Numbered from the stretch's first letter, positions 47,388 through 55,971 are shown. The stretch is DNA of 56,069 nucleotides from Robiginitomaculum sp. (GCA_015485155.1 WFUF01000024.1:1-56069); one strand, 5' to 3'. Notes: generated from the letters alone by a model not told the origin. Program-made: numbers and translations.

Positions 47388-48935
47388 CTAATTAACAGGC
47401 CTTGACCTTAAGCCCACTCCGCCGAAACTGATCCCGGACAGCTCTGCCATTTCACGCTTCCAGGTGCCAAGGTCATCATGGCAGAACCCCGACAAATGGT
47501 CGTGGCCACAGGCTCTGGCCATTACTTGCATGAGATGCGTGCAAGCCTCTAAAAACCTTTGTAATCGCCGGGCTGCTGCATCCACATCCAGCAAAGCCCG
47601 TAACTCAGGCTTCTGGGTGGCAATACCAGCCGGGCAGTTATTGGTATTGCACATGCGCGCTGCCACACAACCTATCGCCTGCAGGGCCGAATTTGACAAG
47701 GCAATGCCGTCTGCGCCCATCGCCATAGCCTTTATGAAGTCCTCTGGCATGCGTAAACCGCCAGTGATAATCAGCGTCACCTCACGCCCGGCTTTGGCAT
47801 CAAGATGTTTGCGCGCCCGGGCCAGTGCCGGTATTGTTGGCACACTAATATGATCTCGAAACAATAATGGCGCCGCTCCGGTGCCGCCACCACGGCCATC
47901 TAGAATGATATAATCTGCTCCGGCGTTTAAGGCAAAATCTATATCATCCTCTATGTGATTGGCTGATAGCTTATAACCAATGGGAACGCCACCTGAGCGC
48001 TCACGAACTTCATCGGAAAACCTGCGAAAATCTGCCACCGTTACCAGATCGGTAAAGGTTGATGGCGATATGGCATCTTCGCCAACCTGTAACCCTCTGG
48101 TTCTGGCAATACTGGCGGTGACCTTGTCCCCTGGCAAATGACCTCCGGTTCCAGTCTTTGCCCCCTGCCCTCCTTTGAAGTGAAATGCTTGTACATCCTG
48201 CATCATTTCCAAATCCCAGCCAAATTTTGCTGAGGCCAATTCGTAAAAATAGCGGCTATTGGCTTCTCTCTCCTCACCTAGCGAGCCACCCTCGCCGGAA
48301 CAAATACCGGTACCGGCTAACTCGGCACCTCTGGCCAAGGCGATTTTGGCTTCTTTTGATAACGCACCAAAGCTCATATCGGACACAAATAATGGTATTT
48401 TTAATACAAGCGGTTTTTTGGCCCGCGGCCCTATCAATAATTCAGCCGCCACCTTTGCATCATCACTTAGGGGTTTACGTGCAAATTGTGCGGGCAGAAT
48501 CTGAATATCATCCCAATGCGGCAGGTCTTTGCGCGGCACACCCATTGCGCCTAATTCCCCATGATGTCCGACCTTGGATAGACCATCGCGGGCCAGTTCA
48601 TGAATGCGGGCCACGGTTGGCTCCTCAGAAGTAGGCTCAGCCTTTGGCATGCCGCCATGAAATATTTCCGGAACAATATCGCCAACTTGAGCCGACCCAA
48701 GTCTGGTATGGCTACCATCACAAAACGGTGCATTGCCTGTGGCCTTGCACTGGCACAAATAAGCCGGGCCAGCTTTATCGGCGGTAAAGGCTTGTGGCAT
48801 AATGCCTGTTCCCTTGTGCGATCCATCGCAAAATGGCTGAGTTTTAGAGCGGCCACACTTGCACCAATAATAGGTTTTTTGGGCTTCTAATTCGATGCTG
48901 ATCGGTTTTTTATCAGCAATGACGGCTTTGCTCAT
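47388..48935 (-). CDS. Two CDGSH iron-sulfur domains fused to a glutamate synthase-like FMN domain
   Basis: A 515-residue protein. Residues 1-80 hold two CDGSH zinc-finger-type [2Fe-2S] motifs (YYWCKCGRSKTQPFCDGSH and YLCQCKATGNAPFCDGSH). The rest, from about residue 110, matches the FMN-binding central domain of glutamate synthase (GltB), with ILDGRGGGTGAAP and the cysteines CNTNNCPAGIATQ that hold a 3Fe-4S cluster. The glutaminase domain of GltB is absent. The protein probably carries out electron transfer and FMN chemistry; the substrate is unknown. Confidence 0.9.
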   Translation of the reverse strand: MSKAVIADKKPISIELEAQKTYYWCKCGRSKTQPFCDGSHKGTGIMPQAFTADKAGPAYLCQCKATGNAPFCDGSHTRLGSAQVGDIVPEIFHGGMPKAEPTSEEPTVARIHELARDGLSKVGHHGELGAMGVPRKDLPHWDDIQILPAQFARKPLSDDAKVAAELLIGPRAKKPLVLKIPLFVSDMSFGALSKEAKIALARGAELAGTGICSGEGGSLGEEREANSRYFYELASAKFGWDLEMMQDVQAFHFKGGQGAKTGTGGHLPGDKVTASIARTRGLQVGEDAISPSTFTDLVTVADFRRFSDEVRERSGGVPIGYKLSANHIEDDIDFALNAGADYIILDGRGGGTGAAPLLFRDHISVPTIPALARARKHLDAKAGREVTLIITGGLRMPEDFIKAMAMGADGIALSNSALQAIGCVAARMCNTNNCPAGIATQKPELRALLDVDAAARRLQRFLEACTHLMQVMARACGHDHLSGFCHDDLGTWKREMAELSGISFGGVGLRSRPVN

Positions 48936-49039
48936 TGTTTACTCCTGTTGAATTTTGCCCAGTAATCTATACATAAATTTCCCTGCTGGCTTAAATTATT
49001 ACTTATGCCTGCCCAACAGATTTTAGCAAAGGGTGGTTT

Positions 49040-50170
49040 ATGATCCATATCAGCTCCAATTTTGACAGTGGAAATATCGAAGTATTAGCAGCTAATGATC
49101 CTTCCGCTATCCGGCTGAATATCAAAAAAGATAACAATTCTGATTTTTATCAATGGTTTCACTTTCGTCTGTCAGGAGGCAAAAATACACCTTGTACCTT
49201 TGCAATAGAAAATGCAGGTGGCGCAGCCTATGTACAAGGATGGGAAAACTACCGGGTTGTAGCATCATATGACCGTGAACACTGGTTTCGCATTGATAGC
49301 AATTATCAGGACGGCATATTGAATTTTGAGCTAAACCCTGAATATGACGCTGTCTGGTTTGCTTATTTTGCACCGTTTTCTTTGGAGCGGCATCAGGATT
49401 TACTGGCCGAGGCACAAGGGTCAGAGCGGGCAAACTTATTACGCCTCGGTGCAACACTCGATGGCCGGGATCTGGATTTGCTTCACTTTACCGGTGATGG
49501 CGAGACTGCGCGCAAAAAGATATGGTGTATTGCACGCCAGCACCCCGGCGAAAGCATGGCCGAATGGTGGATGGAAGGATTTTTGTCCCGGATCATGGAT
49601 GATACCGACCCGGTGGTGCGCGAAATATTCCGCCGGGCTGATTTTTACATAGTGCCCAATATGAATCCCGATGGCTCGTTTCGTGGACATTTGCGCACCA
49701 ATGCCTGTGGCGCCAATTTGAACCGTGAATGGCTAAACCCCAGTATGGAGCGATCACCGGAAGTGTTTCTGGTGCGACAAAAAATGCAGGCAACCGGTGT
49801 GGACTTTTGTCTTGATGTTCATGGCGATGAGGCTCTGGCATATAACTTTATTGCCGGAGCTGAAGGCACAAAAAGCTGGAACACTGATCGAGCCAGACAA
49901 TTGGCAGATTTCACCAAAGCTTACGAGAGAATATGTCCTGATTTTCAAACCAAAATCGGCTATCCAATTGCTGCTGAGGGAACTGCCAATATGTCCATGT
50001 GTACCAATTGGGTGGCCGAGGAATTCAAATGCCTGTCCATGACACTGGAAATGCCGTTCAAGGATACAGAGCTTAGCCCCGATGAGGAACAAGGCTGGTC
50101 ACCGGAACGATGCCGGCATCTGGGCGCAGCAGTAATTGATGCGATATGGGCACGATTTGAGGATCTGTAA
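49040..50170 (+). CDS. M14-type metallocarboxypeptidase (cytosolic carboxypeptidase-like)
   Basis: A 376-residue protein without a signal peptide. An N-terminal beta domain (1-125) of the CCP type precedes the peptidase domain. Zinc ligands: His and Glu in ARQHPGESMAEW, His in CLDVHGDEAL. The catalytic Glu is in MTLEMPFKD. NMNPDGSFRGHLRTNACGAN with NLNREW is typical of the CCP/Nna group, which removes acidic C-terminal residues in eukaryotes. The bacterial target is unknown. Confidence 0.88.
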   Translation: MIHISSNFDSGNIEVLAANDPSAIRLNIKKDNNSDFYQWFHFRLSGGKNTPCTFAIENAGGAAYVQGWENYRVVASYDREHWFRIDSNYQDGILNFELNPEYDAVWFAYFAPFSLERHQDLLAEAQGSERANLLRLGATLDGRDLDLLHFTGDGETARKKIWCIARQHPGESMAEWWMEGFLSRIMDDTDPVVREIFRRADFYIVPNMNPDGSFRGHLRTNACGANLNREWLNPSMERSPEVFLVRQKMQATGVDFCLDVHGDEALAYNFIAGAEGTKSWNTDRARQLADFTKAYERICPDFQTKIGYPIAAEGTANMSMCTNWVAEEFKCLSMTLEMPFKDTELSPDEEQGWSPERCRHLGAAVIDAIWARFEDL

Positions 50171-50204
50171 CCTGATCTTTTATTTTCGATAATAGGTTTT
50201 GAAA

Positions 50205-51029
50205 CTAGTGCCCGCCATGGTTTTCGCCATTTTGCGGCGCAGTTGTTTTATGCGGCTTAGGTTCGGTTTTTTCCAGCCCGTCATCAATCTCTTGCACTTG
50301 CCTGGGCGCAGCTAAATCAGAATCTTGTTTTAAGGGGCGCTTGCCAAGCAAACGATCACAATCATGATTGCGCGAGGGCTCGGCCAGAAACTCAACGGGA
50401 AACCATTGGCTGCCTCCGGCGCCGGAACGCGGAACTGTTTTTAAGGTCTTTCTGATATCAACTGGAATTTCATTGCCGCCATAAATTTTACGCCGGGCAT
50501 TTTTATCATACTGTTCCATCCAGTGCCGGGCTTCGGCCAGATCCTTGCCGCCAGCGCTGTATAATTGGATGGCCAGTTCAGCCTGTGCTTCTGGCCAATT
50601 GGCATTGGCCGCCCGGCGCAACTGGCGCAAGCCCTCTGCTAAAATGGCCTTAGGGCTAGATTGCCAGGCAAAGGGCTGTTGCAGTTTCAGTGTTGTCTTG
50701 TGCCGCTTGTTTTCTTCGCTGTCAGCAGTATGGGCCTTATCCAGATCATCTTCCTGCCAGAGGCGGGCTGCGATGGGTGCGCACTGCCCTGCCCGTTGCG
50801 CAGCTACCTCCCAGCCAGGACCCTGCCCGGCCAGACAGACAAAAACCGGCATTGCTGTGGCACAATAGCCCTGATCGGCAAGCCTGGTTGCCATCTGATA
50901 TGCCAGTTCAGCCCTGGTGCCCCCGGCAGGCGGATTTTTCTTGTCAAATTTTGGCCCGGCACTGCCACAAGCCGCCAGCACAAGAACGCTTGCAAACAGA
51001 CCATAAGAAACAAACCGCAAACCGTTCAT
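50205..51029 (-). CDS. Putative lipoprotein with helical repeats
   Basis: A 274-residue protein with a lipoprotein signal (SVLVLAACGSAG; lipobox LAAC). The mature part has helix-rich stretches (ELAYQMATRLADQGYC, LAEGLRQLRRAANAN, AQAELAIQLYSAGGKDLAEA) that look Sel1/TPR-like, then a proline-lysine-rich, disordered tail. It has four cysteines in the mature middle. Its start overlaps the DUF6460-like gene stop by four bases. The function is unknown. Confidence 0.7.
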   Translation of the reverse strand: MNGLRFVSYGLFASVLVLAACGSAGPKFDKKNPPAGGTRAELAYQMATRLADQGYCATAMPVFVCLAGQGPGWEVAAQRAGQCAPIAARLWQEDDLDKAHTADSEENKRHKTTLKLQQPFAWQSSPKAILAEGLRQLRRAANANWPEAQAELAIQLYSAGGKDLAEARHWMEQYDKNARRKIYGGNEIPVDIRKTLKTVPRSGAGGSQWFPVEFLAEPSRNHDCDRLLGKRPLKQDSDLAAPRQVQEIDDGLEKTEPKPHKTTAPQNGENHGGH

Positions 51030-51328
51030 TTTTTACTCACCGCATTAAGCACGCGCAATAACAAGAATATGGGAACCACCAAAATTGCCCCAAGCAGGAA
51101 GTATTCAAATGCCCAGTCCAGTAACTCCCAGCCCTTAGCCCAGGCATCGGCTATGGTGCCCAGAAAATCACTCCAGACCCGGGTCGGATCAATATCCAGA
51201 ATTGCCAGTAAAATTCCAACTCCAAGACTGATCAGAATTAGTTTGAAAAGCCCCGAGGGACTAATTGCAAACAGCTTTTGCCAAAATGTGCGCTTGGACT
51301 TTGATTGTAGTGACTGCTCATCATTCAT
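51026..51328 (-). CDS. Small membrane protein, DUF6460-like
   Basis: A 100-residue protein with two membrane helices: about 28-47 (GLFKLILISLGVGILLAILD) and 76-95. The motif IDP between helices and the closing WAFEYFLLGAILVVPIFLLL recall the DUF6460 family of Alphaproteobacteria. The basic N-terminus is cytoplasmic by the positive-inside rule. It forms a two-gene unit with the downstream lipoprotein. Confidence 0.6.
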   Translation of the reverse strand: MNDEQSLQSKSKRTFWQKLFAISPSGLFKLILISLGVGILLAILDIDPTRVWSDFLGTIADAWAKGWELLDWAFEYFLLGAILVVPIFLLLRVLNAVSKK

Positions 51329-51395
51329 GGCAAAACTCCTGTTTACTCAAGACCTCACCCTAACAAGGCTGGGCTGGTACAGGCAAGTCTTACAA

Positions 51396-51515
51396 GCATT
51401 TTTAGCAAAAGTGGGAAGCTCTTTTAATGTCCTATCGCCTAGCGGCTACTTGAGGAGTCTTTTAATGTCCTACCGCCTAGCGGCTACTTGAGGACGGGTT
51501 TTGCGGCCAAAATGC
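51396..51515 (-). repeat. Modular hairpin repeat, element D (two modules)
   Basis: A 120-base copy, bounded by GCATTTTT (51396-51403) and AAAATGC (51509-51515), in the opposite orientation to A-C. Two modules: TCCT 51430-51433 with AGGA 51453-51456, and GTCCT 51467-51471 with AGGAC 51491-51495, both enclosing CGCCTAGCGG. It lies 58 bases past the tipF-like stop. Confidence 0.85.
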
Positions 51516-51573
51516 GATTGAACAAAGGCTTTTTGAATAATCATAGATCAGAAGAAGGCACGAATAAGACCAG

Positions 51574-52812
51574 CTAACCTGTCATCTTTAATGGCTCGTC
51601 GGCCTCTGCTAAAAATTCCTCGCGAATGGGTCGCGGCGCACCAAATAAATGACCTTGCGCATAGCCGGTATTTATTTCCAGCAATTCAACCACGCTGGCC
51701 TCATCCTCAATTTTTTCACCGATCAGTTCAATGCCAAAACGTGCCAGATAAGGAACTATATCCTCAACCCGGATATCGGGGGCTGATGGCAAGGCCCCGC
51801 CAGTGGCAGAATGAACAGCCGTTAACAGCATTTCAGCATCAATTTTCAAAAACTTGACCCCGGCACGCTGCATATCTGCCAGATCAAAATCCATGGTCTC
51901 GACCTTGTCGATGGAAAAGCGGAACCCAAAATCGGCCAATCTCGACATGTTTCTGGCTTCGGTTACTGAGCGTTTGACAAAATCAGCCTGTCCCATTTCA
52001 AATATCAAAGAACCAGACAGATCCGAATTCTGCCGCATAAAGTCTAGAAACTGCGGGAAAAACTCCTCATCACCCAAAGAATCCGGTGAAATATTACAAA
52101 CTACGCCAACCCGCCGGTCTTTTTGTGTCAGACGGCGGACAATCTGCACACAACGAAACAGCAATAAATTATCAACCACCGACACCAGCCCTGCCGGCTC
52201 TGCCACCCGCAGGAAATCACCGGGCATTATCACCTTGTTTTCATGATCGCGGAGACGTGTAAAGCTCTCATAATAATATACTTTACGCTGTGGCAGGGAT
52301 ACAATAGGTTGCAAGTGGAGCTCAACCCGTCCTGCCTCCAGAGCCTCGCGCACCAGTGTCAGCATTAAGTGCCGATCATCTGCCATTTGCACATCGTCCA
52401 CCTTTACCGCTGCAATGCGCGCAGTTTCAGCCAGACGCGAGGAAAAATCATCTTCCAGTTTCTCGATCAGGCTTTCAATGACCTGTACCTCTGAAACAAT
52501 TGCCTGATTACGGTGAATTGCCTCTTCTTCCACTGAGCGAGAAAGTTCTGCCAGTTGGTTTTGTGCCGCGTCCAGTTTGCCGGCAAGATCCCTGGTGGTA
52601 TTGCGCAAGGTCTCAATGCTTTGGCGCATCTCAGCACTTTCAAATTTGCGTACAGCAAAAACATGGGCCTGCACTGCCGCCAGAAACACTATGGCTCCCA
52701 TCAGGCTGGCATAACCGATACTGGTTTCCATAAGTCGCACAAGAGCCAGTGCCGAAACCATGGCCAGCAACGCATAAATCGCAACAAACATAAACCCTGT
52801 TGTTCGACCCAT
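51574..52812 (-). CDS. TipF-like protein with degenerate EAL domain
   Basis: A 412-residue protein from ATG 52812 (a TTG at 52851 is possible). Two membrane helices (about residues 7-28 and 36-55) precede a coiled coil (about 60-140) and a C-terminal EAL fold. The catalytic motifs are altered: EAL reads ESF near residue 182, and the usual DDFG reads DKVE, so it is unlikely to hydrolyse c-di-GMP. This layout matches TipF of Caulobacter, a c-di-GMP effector that positions the flagellum. No flagellar genes are seen here. Confidence 0.78.
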   Translation of the reverse strand: MGRTTGFMFVAIYALLAMVSALALVRLMETSIGYASLMGAIVFLAAVQAHVFAVRKFESAEMRQSIETLRNTTRDLAGKLDAAQNQLAELSRSVEEEAIHRNQAIVSEVQVIESLIEKLEDDFSSRLAETARIAAVKVDDVQMADDRHLMLTLVREALEAGRVELHLQPIVSLPQRKVYYYESFTRLRDHENKVIMPGDFLRVAEPAGLVSVVDNLLLFRCVQIVRRLTQKDRRVGVVCNISPDSLGDEEFFPQFLDFMRQNSDLSGSLIFEMGQADFVKRSVTEARNMSRLADFGFRFSIDKVETMDFDLADMQRAGVKFLKIDAEMLLTAVHSATGGALPSAPDIRVEDIVPYLARFGIELIGEKIEDEASVVELLEINTGYAQGHLFGAPRPIREEFLAEADEPLKMTG

Positions 52813-52911
52813 TACATTTTTCCAAGCGTGATAAATAAATAAGAGTTGCAAGTTCGCCCAATCATGGTTTCCAAGATATTAATTTTTAACTCAAAACCCA
52901 AGATTGCTGTA

Positions 52912-52946
52912 GGTCAGAAACCCTAAATCCCAGAGGTTTCTTGACC
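52912..52946 (+). promoter_or_regulatory. Hairpin in the lysK leader
   Basis: GGTCAGAAACC (52912-52922) pairs with GGTTTCTTGACC (52935-52946) apart from one bulged T. It ends 51 bases before the lysK start. It could be a leader control hairpin or a terminator-like block; no T-run follows. Confidence 0.4.
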
Positions 52947-52997
52947 AGCACCCCGGACTTGGGCTAGCGAAGTTCGCCACAGAAGAAGAAACACATC

Positions 52998-54584
52998 ATG
53001 AGCGAACAAGCACAAATTTCTGCAACACACAAAGCATGGCCATTTGAACAGGCCAGGCTACTTGTCAAGCGTCTGTCCCGGCAGGGGCGAACCAGTGGTG
53101 AGGTTTTGTTTCAAACCGGGTACGGGCCTTCTGGCCTGCCGCATATTGGCACTTTTGGTGAAGTGGCCCGCACCTCAATGGTGCGTCATGCCTTTGAAGT
53201 GATGACTGATGGCGCCTTTACCACCCGCCTGATTGCTTTTTCTGATGATATGGACGGGTTTCGCAAAGTTCCCTCCAATCTTCCAGAACAGGAAATGCTA
53301 CAGGCCCACCTTGGCCTGCCCCTGTCAAAAGTTCCTGATCCTTTTGGCACTCATGAAAGTTTTTCGGCTCATAACAATGCAAGATTATGTGCATTTTTAG
53401 ATCAGTTTGGCTTTGATTATGAATTTATCTCATCAACCCAAACCTATACCAGTGGTCGTTTTGATAAAACCCTGCTCCTGATGCTGGAGCGGTTCGACAA
53501 GATAATGGACATTATACTGCCAACCCTGGGCAAAGAGCGCCAGGAGACTTATTCACCATTTTTGCCAATTTCGCCGGTTTCAGGACAGGTATTGCAGGTT
53601 CCAACCCTGTCCCGTGACATAGCAACAGGAACCATCACATTTGAAGATGTGGATGGTAAGGAAAAACAGGTTCCGGTAACTGGAGGTAATGTAAAAATAC
53701 AATGGAAGCCGGACTGGGCCCTGCGCTGGGCAGCGCTGGGAATTGATTATGAAATGTCGGGCAAGGATCTGATTGAATCAGTACATCAATCATCCAAAAT
53801 TTGCCGGGTGTTGGACGGAGTCCCGCCGGCTGGCTTTAATTACGAGCTATTCCTGGATGAAAATGCCGAAAAAATTTCCAAATCAAAGGGCAATGGTCTT
53901 TCGGTGGAGGAATGGCTAAGTTATGGCCTTCCCGAAAGCCTGTCGCACTTCATGTATCAAAAACCTAAAACTGCCAAGCGGCTGTTTTTTGATGTAATTC
54001 CCAAAAATACCGATGAATATTTGCAACATTTGGCGGCCTATCCTGATCAGACCACCAAAGAGCGCCTGAACAATCCGGTTTGGCATATCCATAACGGTAA
54101 GCCACCTGCAGACAGTGTCCCTATATCATTCTCCCTGTTGCTTAATCTGGCTTCTGCGGCTTCGGTTGAGACCAAACAGCAAATGTGGGGCTTTATTTCA
54201 CGCTATGTGGAAGGCGCCAGCGCCAGCAGTCATCCGCTTCTTGATCGGCTGGCCGGATATGCCATTACCTATTTTCGTGATTTTATCCTGCCGACAAAAG
54301 AATTTCGGCTCCCCAACGACAGGGAACGCGCAGCATTGGAGGATTTGCTAAACAGGCTAAAGGCGCTGGATAGGGATGAACGTGATGCGCAAATATTGCA
54401 AACAGAGGTGTTTGCCGCTGGAAAAGCAGCCGGATTTGACAATTTACGCCTCTGGTTTTCAGCAATTTACGAAGTTTTGCTTGGGCAAAAAACCGGGCCG
54501 AGATTCGGCTCATTCATAGCCGTTTTTGGCAATCAGGAAACAATCAGGCTGATCGAGCGCGCCTTGAACGGAGAATTAGTATAA
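52998..54584 (+). CDS. lysK: Lysyl-tRNA synthetase, class I
   Basis: A 528-residue class I LysRS, the archaeal-type enzyme found in many Alphaproteobacteria in place of class II LysS. HIGH motif PHIGTFGE at residues 49-55 and KMSKS motif EKISKSKGNG near residue 294. It charges tRNA-Lys. The gene is complete. Its place beside a TipF-like gene is the usual context. Confidence 0.95.
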   Translation: MSEQAQISATHKAWPFEQARLLVKRLSRQGRTSGEVLFQTGYGPSGLPHIGTFGEVARTSMVRHAFEVMTDGAFTTRLIAFSDDMDGFRKVPSNLPEQEMLQAHLGLPLSKVPDPFGTHESFSAHNNARLCAFLDQFGFDYEFISSTQTYTSGRFDKTLLLMLERFDKIMDIILPTLGKERQETYSPFLPISPVSGQVLQVPTLSRDIATGTITFEDVDGKEKQVPVTGGNVKIQWKPDWALRWAALGIDYEMSGKDLIESVHQSSKICRVLDGVPPAGFNYELFLDENAEKISKSKGNGLSVEEWLSYGLPESLSHFMYQKPKTAKRLFFDVIPKNTDEYLQHLAAYPDQTTKERLNNPVWHIHNGKPPADSVPISFSLLLNLASAASVETKQQMWGFISRYVEGASASSHPLLDRLAGYAITYFRDFILPTKEFRLPNDRERAALEDLLNRLKALDRDERDAQILQTEVFAAGKAAGFDNLRLWFSAIYEVLLGQKTGPRFGSFIAVFGNQETIRLIERALNGELV

Positions 54585-54616
54585 CAGGCCCGGCCCTATT
54601 CTGCAAATATGTGGGC

Positions 54617-54644
54617 TTGCATACAATATTATTGATTGTAGAAT
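54617..54644 (+). promoter_or_regulatory. Candidate promoter for the small secreted protein and cyclodipeptide synthase
   Basis: TTGCAT (54617-54622) and TAGAAT (54639-54644) are spaced by 16 bases, a fair sigma-70-type match. A start of transcription near 54651 would leave a leader of about 18 bases before ATG 54669. This would make the two following genes a unit separate from lysK. Confidence 0.45.
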
Positions 54645-54668
54645 GGATTATGCTATTTCGATGGTTTC

Positions 54669-55019
54669 ATGCGTAATTTTATAACAATTTTTGTGATGCT
54701 GGCTTTTGGTGCGCCTATGGTGGCACCGGCAGTTCAAAATACGTTTATGAAATCGGCACAGATTGCATATGAGCAGAATATGCAAATTTTATCAGATGGC
54801 GTTCCTGAAATGCAGTGCGGTGAACATGACGAAAGTCAGGGTGACGGCACTGCCTGTGAGCAGTTGTCATATATAATGATGAAACTGCCCAAGGGCATAT
54901 TAAACAGGCAATACAATCACAATCAGCAATTTGTGCGACAGCATTTACAAGAACGTCTACTGGTCGTTTATGGCCTTTTATCAAAACCAGTTCCCAAACC
55001 TCCGCCTCATTTGATCTGA
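54669..55019 (+). CDS. Small exported protein of unknown function upstream of the cyclodipeptide synthase
   Basis: A 116-residue protein with a signal peptide (MRNFITIFVMLAFGAPMVAP). The mature part has two cysteines 16 residues apart in an acidic stretch (QCGEHDESQGDGTACEQLSY), a helical region and a proline-rich end (KPVPKPPPHLI). I recognise no family. It ends 55 bases before the cyclodipeptide synthase start on the same strand and may be co-transcribed with it. Confidence 0.6.
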   Translation: MRNFITIFVMLAFGAPMVAPAVQNTFMKSAQIAYEQNMQILSDGVPEMQCGEHDESQGDGTACEQLSYIMMKLPKGILNRQYNHNQQFVRQHLQERLLVVYGLLSKPVPKPPPHLI

Positions 55020-55074
55020 AATCAAGGTTCGGCTTGTGCCGGGCCCTCATTATTTTGGTTTTGGAGGTTTTATT

Positions 55075-55758
55075 ATGTTCACCAAACCGGTGACCGGGCA
55101 GTGCGCACGTGTGCTTTGTGCCCGTGAACATGCAATTTTGGGCATTAGCCCATTTAATTCATTTTTTTCCCGTGAACGCCTGAGCTGGCTTGTGCAATGG
55201 GCTGATACCAGCTTTGACGGGTTTCATATATATATCCCGGATGGGCCAGTTATTCATACCCTGCTGGCCTGTGGTTATGAGCCCAAAAAGGCCCGTAAAA
55301 AAGCAAGAAGGCAGATAAATTATTTGTCCAACAAGCTCAAGAAAGCTTTACAGGAGGGGACAAATGGTCGTCTACAGTATTCAGAATGTGTTTTATGCAC
55401 ACAGAATTTGCAAACCAATCAGGTCTATCAGGAAACTCTAGACAAGGTGTTATCGAGATTTGAAGATGATCCTGATTTTAGGCAAGGGTGCATAAAAACC
55501 AGTCGCTGGGTGCTGGCCATGCAAGAAGATCATGAAGACAAAAACCGGCCAGCAAATGCAGACCTTATTGCAGCGCAGTATTTTCTAGAGGAATTACCAC
55601 TGTTCATGAAGGGGGCGCAGATAGCCGGGGTTAAAAGCTCGGTTTTTTGCTATCCGTCATGTCCTGATTTTCTGCGCGAGCTGTTTAACCGGGAGCGGGA
55701 TGGGTTTATTTCTGCAGAACAGGGTTTTGTGGAGATCACTCCCCGTGAGAAATTTTAG
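55075..55758 (+). CDS. Cyclodipeptide synthase (CDPS)
   Basis: A 227-residue enzyme that uses two aminoacyl-tRNAs to form a cyclic dipeptide (diketopiperazine). By hand alignment to AlbC the catalytic Ser37 is Ser25 in LGISPFNSFFS, Tyr178 is Tyr169 and Glu182 is Glu173 in AAQYFLEELPLF, and Tyr202 is Tyr193 in SSVFCYP. The basic helix KKARKKARRQINYLSNKLKK matches the tRNA-binding helix of the family. Pro194 stands where AlbC has His, as in the XYP subfamily, while Asn28 is kept as in the NYH group. ATG 55075 with GGAGG eight bases upstream is chosen; the frame extends to 55036. No tailoring enzyme lies in the 311 bases to the edge. The amino acids used cannot be read from sequence. Confidence 0.92.
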   Translation: MFTKPVTGQCARVLCAREHAILGISPFNSFFSRERLSWLVQWADTSFDGFHIYIPDGPVIHTLLACGYEPKKARKKARRQINYLSNKLKKALQEGTNGRLQYSECVLCTQNLQTNQVYQETLDKVLSRFEDDPDFRQGCIKTSRWVLAMQEDHEDKNRPANADLIAAQYFLEELPLFMKGAQIAGVKSSVFCYPSCPDFLRELFNRERDGFISAEQGFVEITPREKF

Positions 55759-55815
55759 CAAAAGCGCGAAGGTTTTATTTGTTCTACCGCTTCGTACTTT
55801 AGGGACGGGTTTTGC
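55753..55815 (-). repeat. Modular hairpin repeat, element E (degenerate), overlapping the CDPS stop
   Basis: TTTTAGCAAAAGCGCGAAGG at 55753-55772 matches the right-end tag of the other copies, and GACGGGTTTTGC (about 55804-55815) matches the left-end tag. Between them one decayed module (GTTCTACCGCTTCGTACTTT then AGGGAC) remains. The TAG stop of the cyclodipeptide synthase (55756-55758) is part of the tag. Confidence 0.7.
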
Positions 55816-55971
55816 ATATCACGATCGTCATTGCGGGCTCGATCCGTAAATCCATACATTTGGTTTTGCGATAAGAATGGTTGGTAAAATTATCTACTAT
55901 CCCCGCGCCAAGTGCAAGGATGGACTTAAAGGTCAAAGTTGCAAGTGACGGTTTGGGCTGAAGTCATTTGC

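Noticed and set aside
52998-55758. Functional link between lysK and the CDPS through lysyl-tRNA
   Set aside because: lysK has its usual neighbours and a candidate promoter separates it from the CDPS; adjacency alone does not show that lysyl-tRNA is a substrate.
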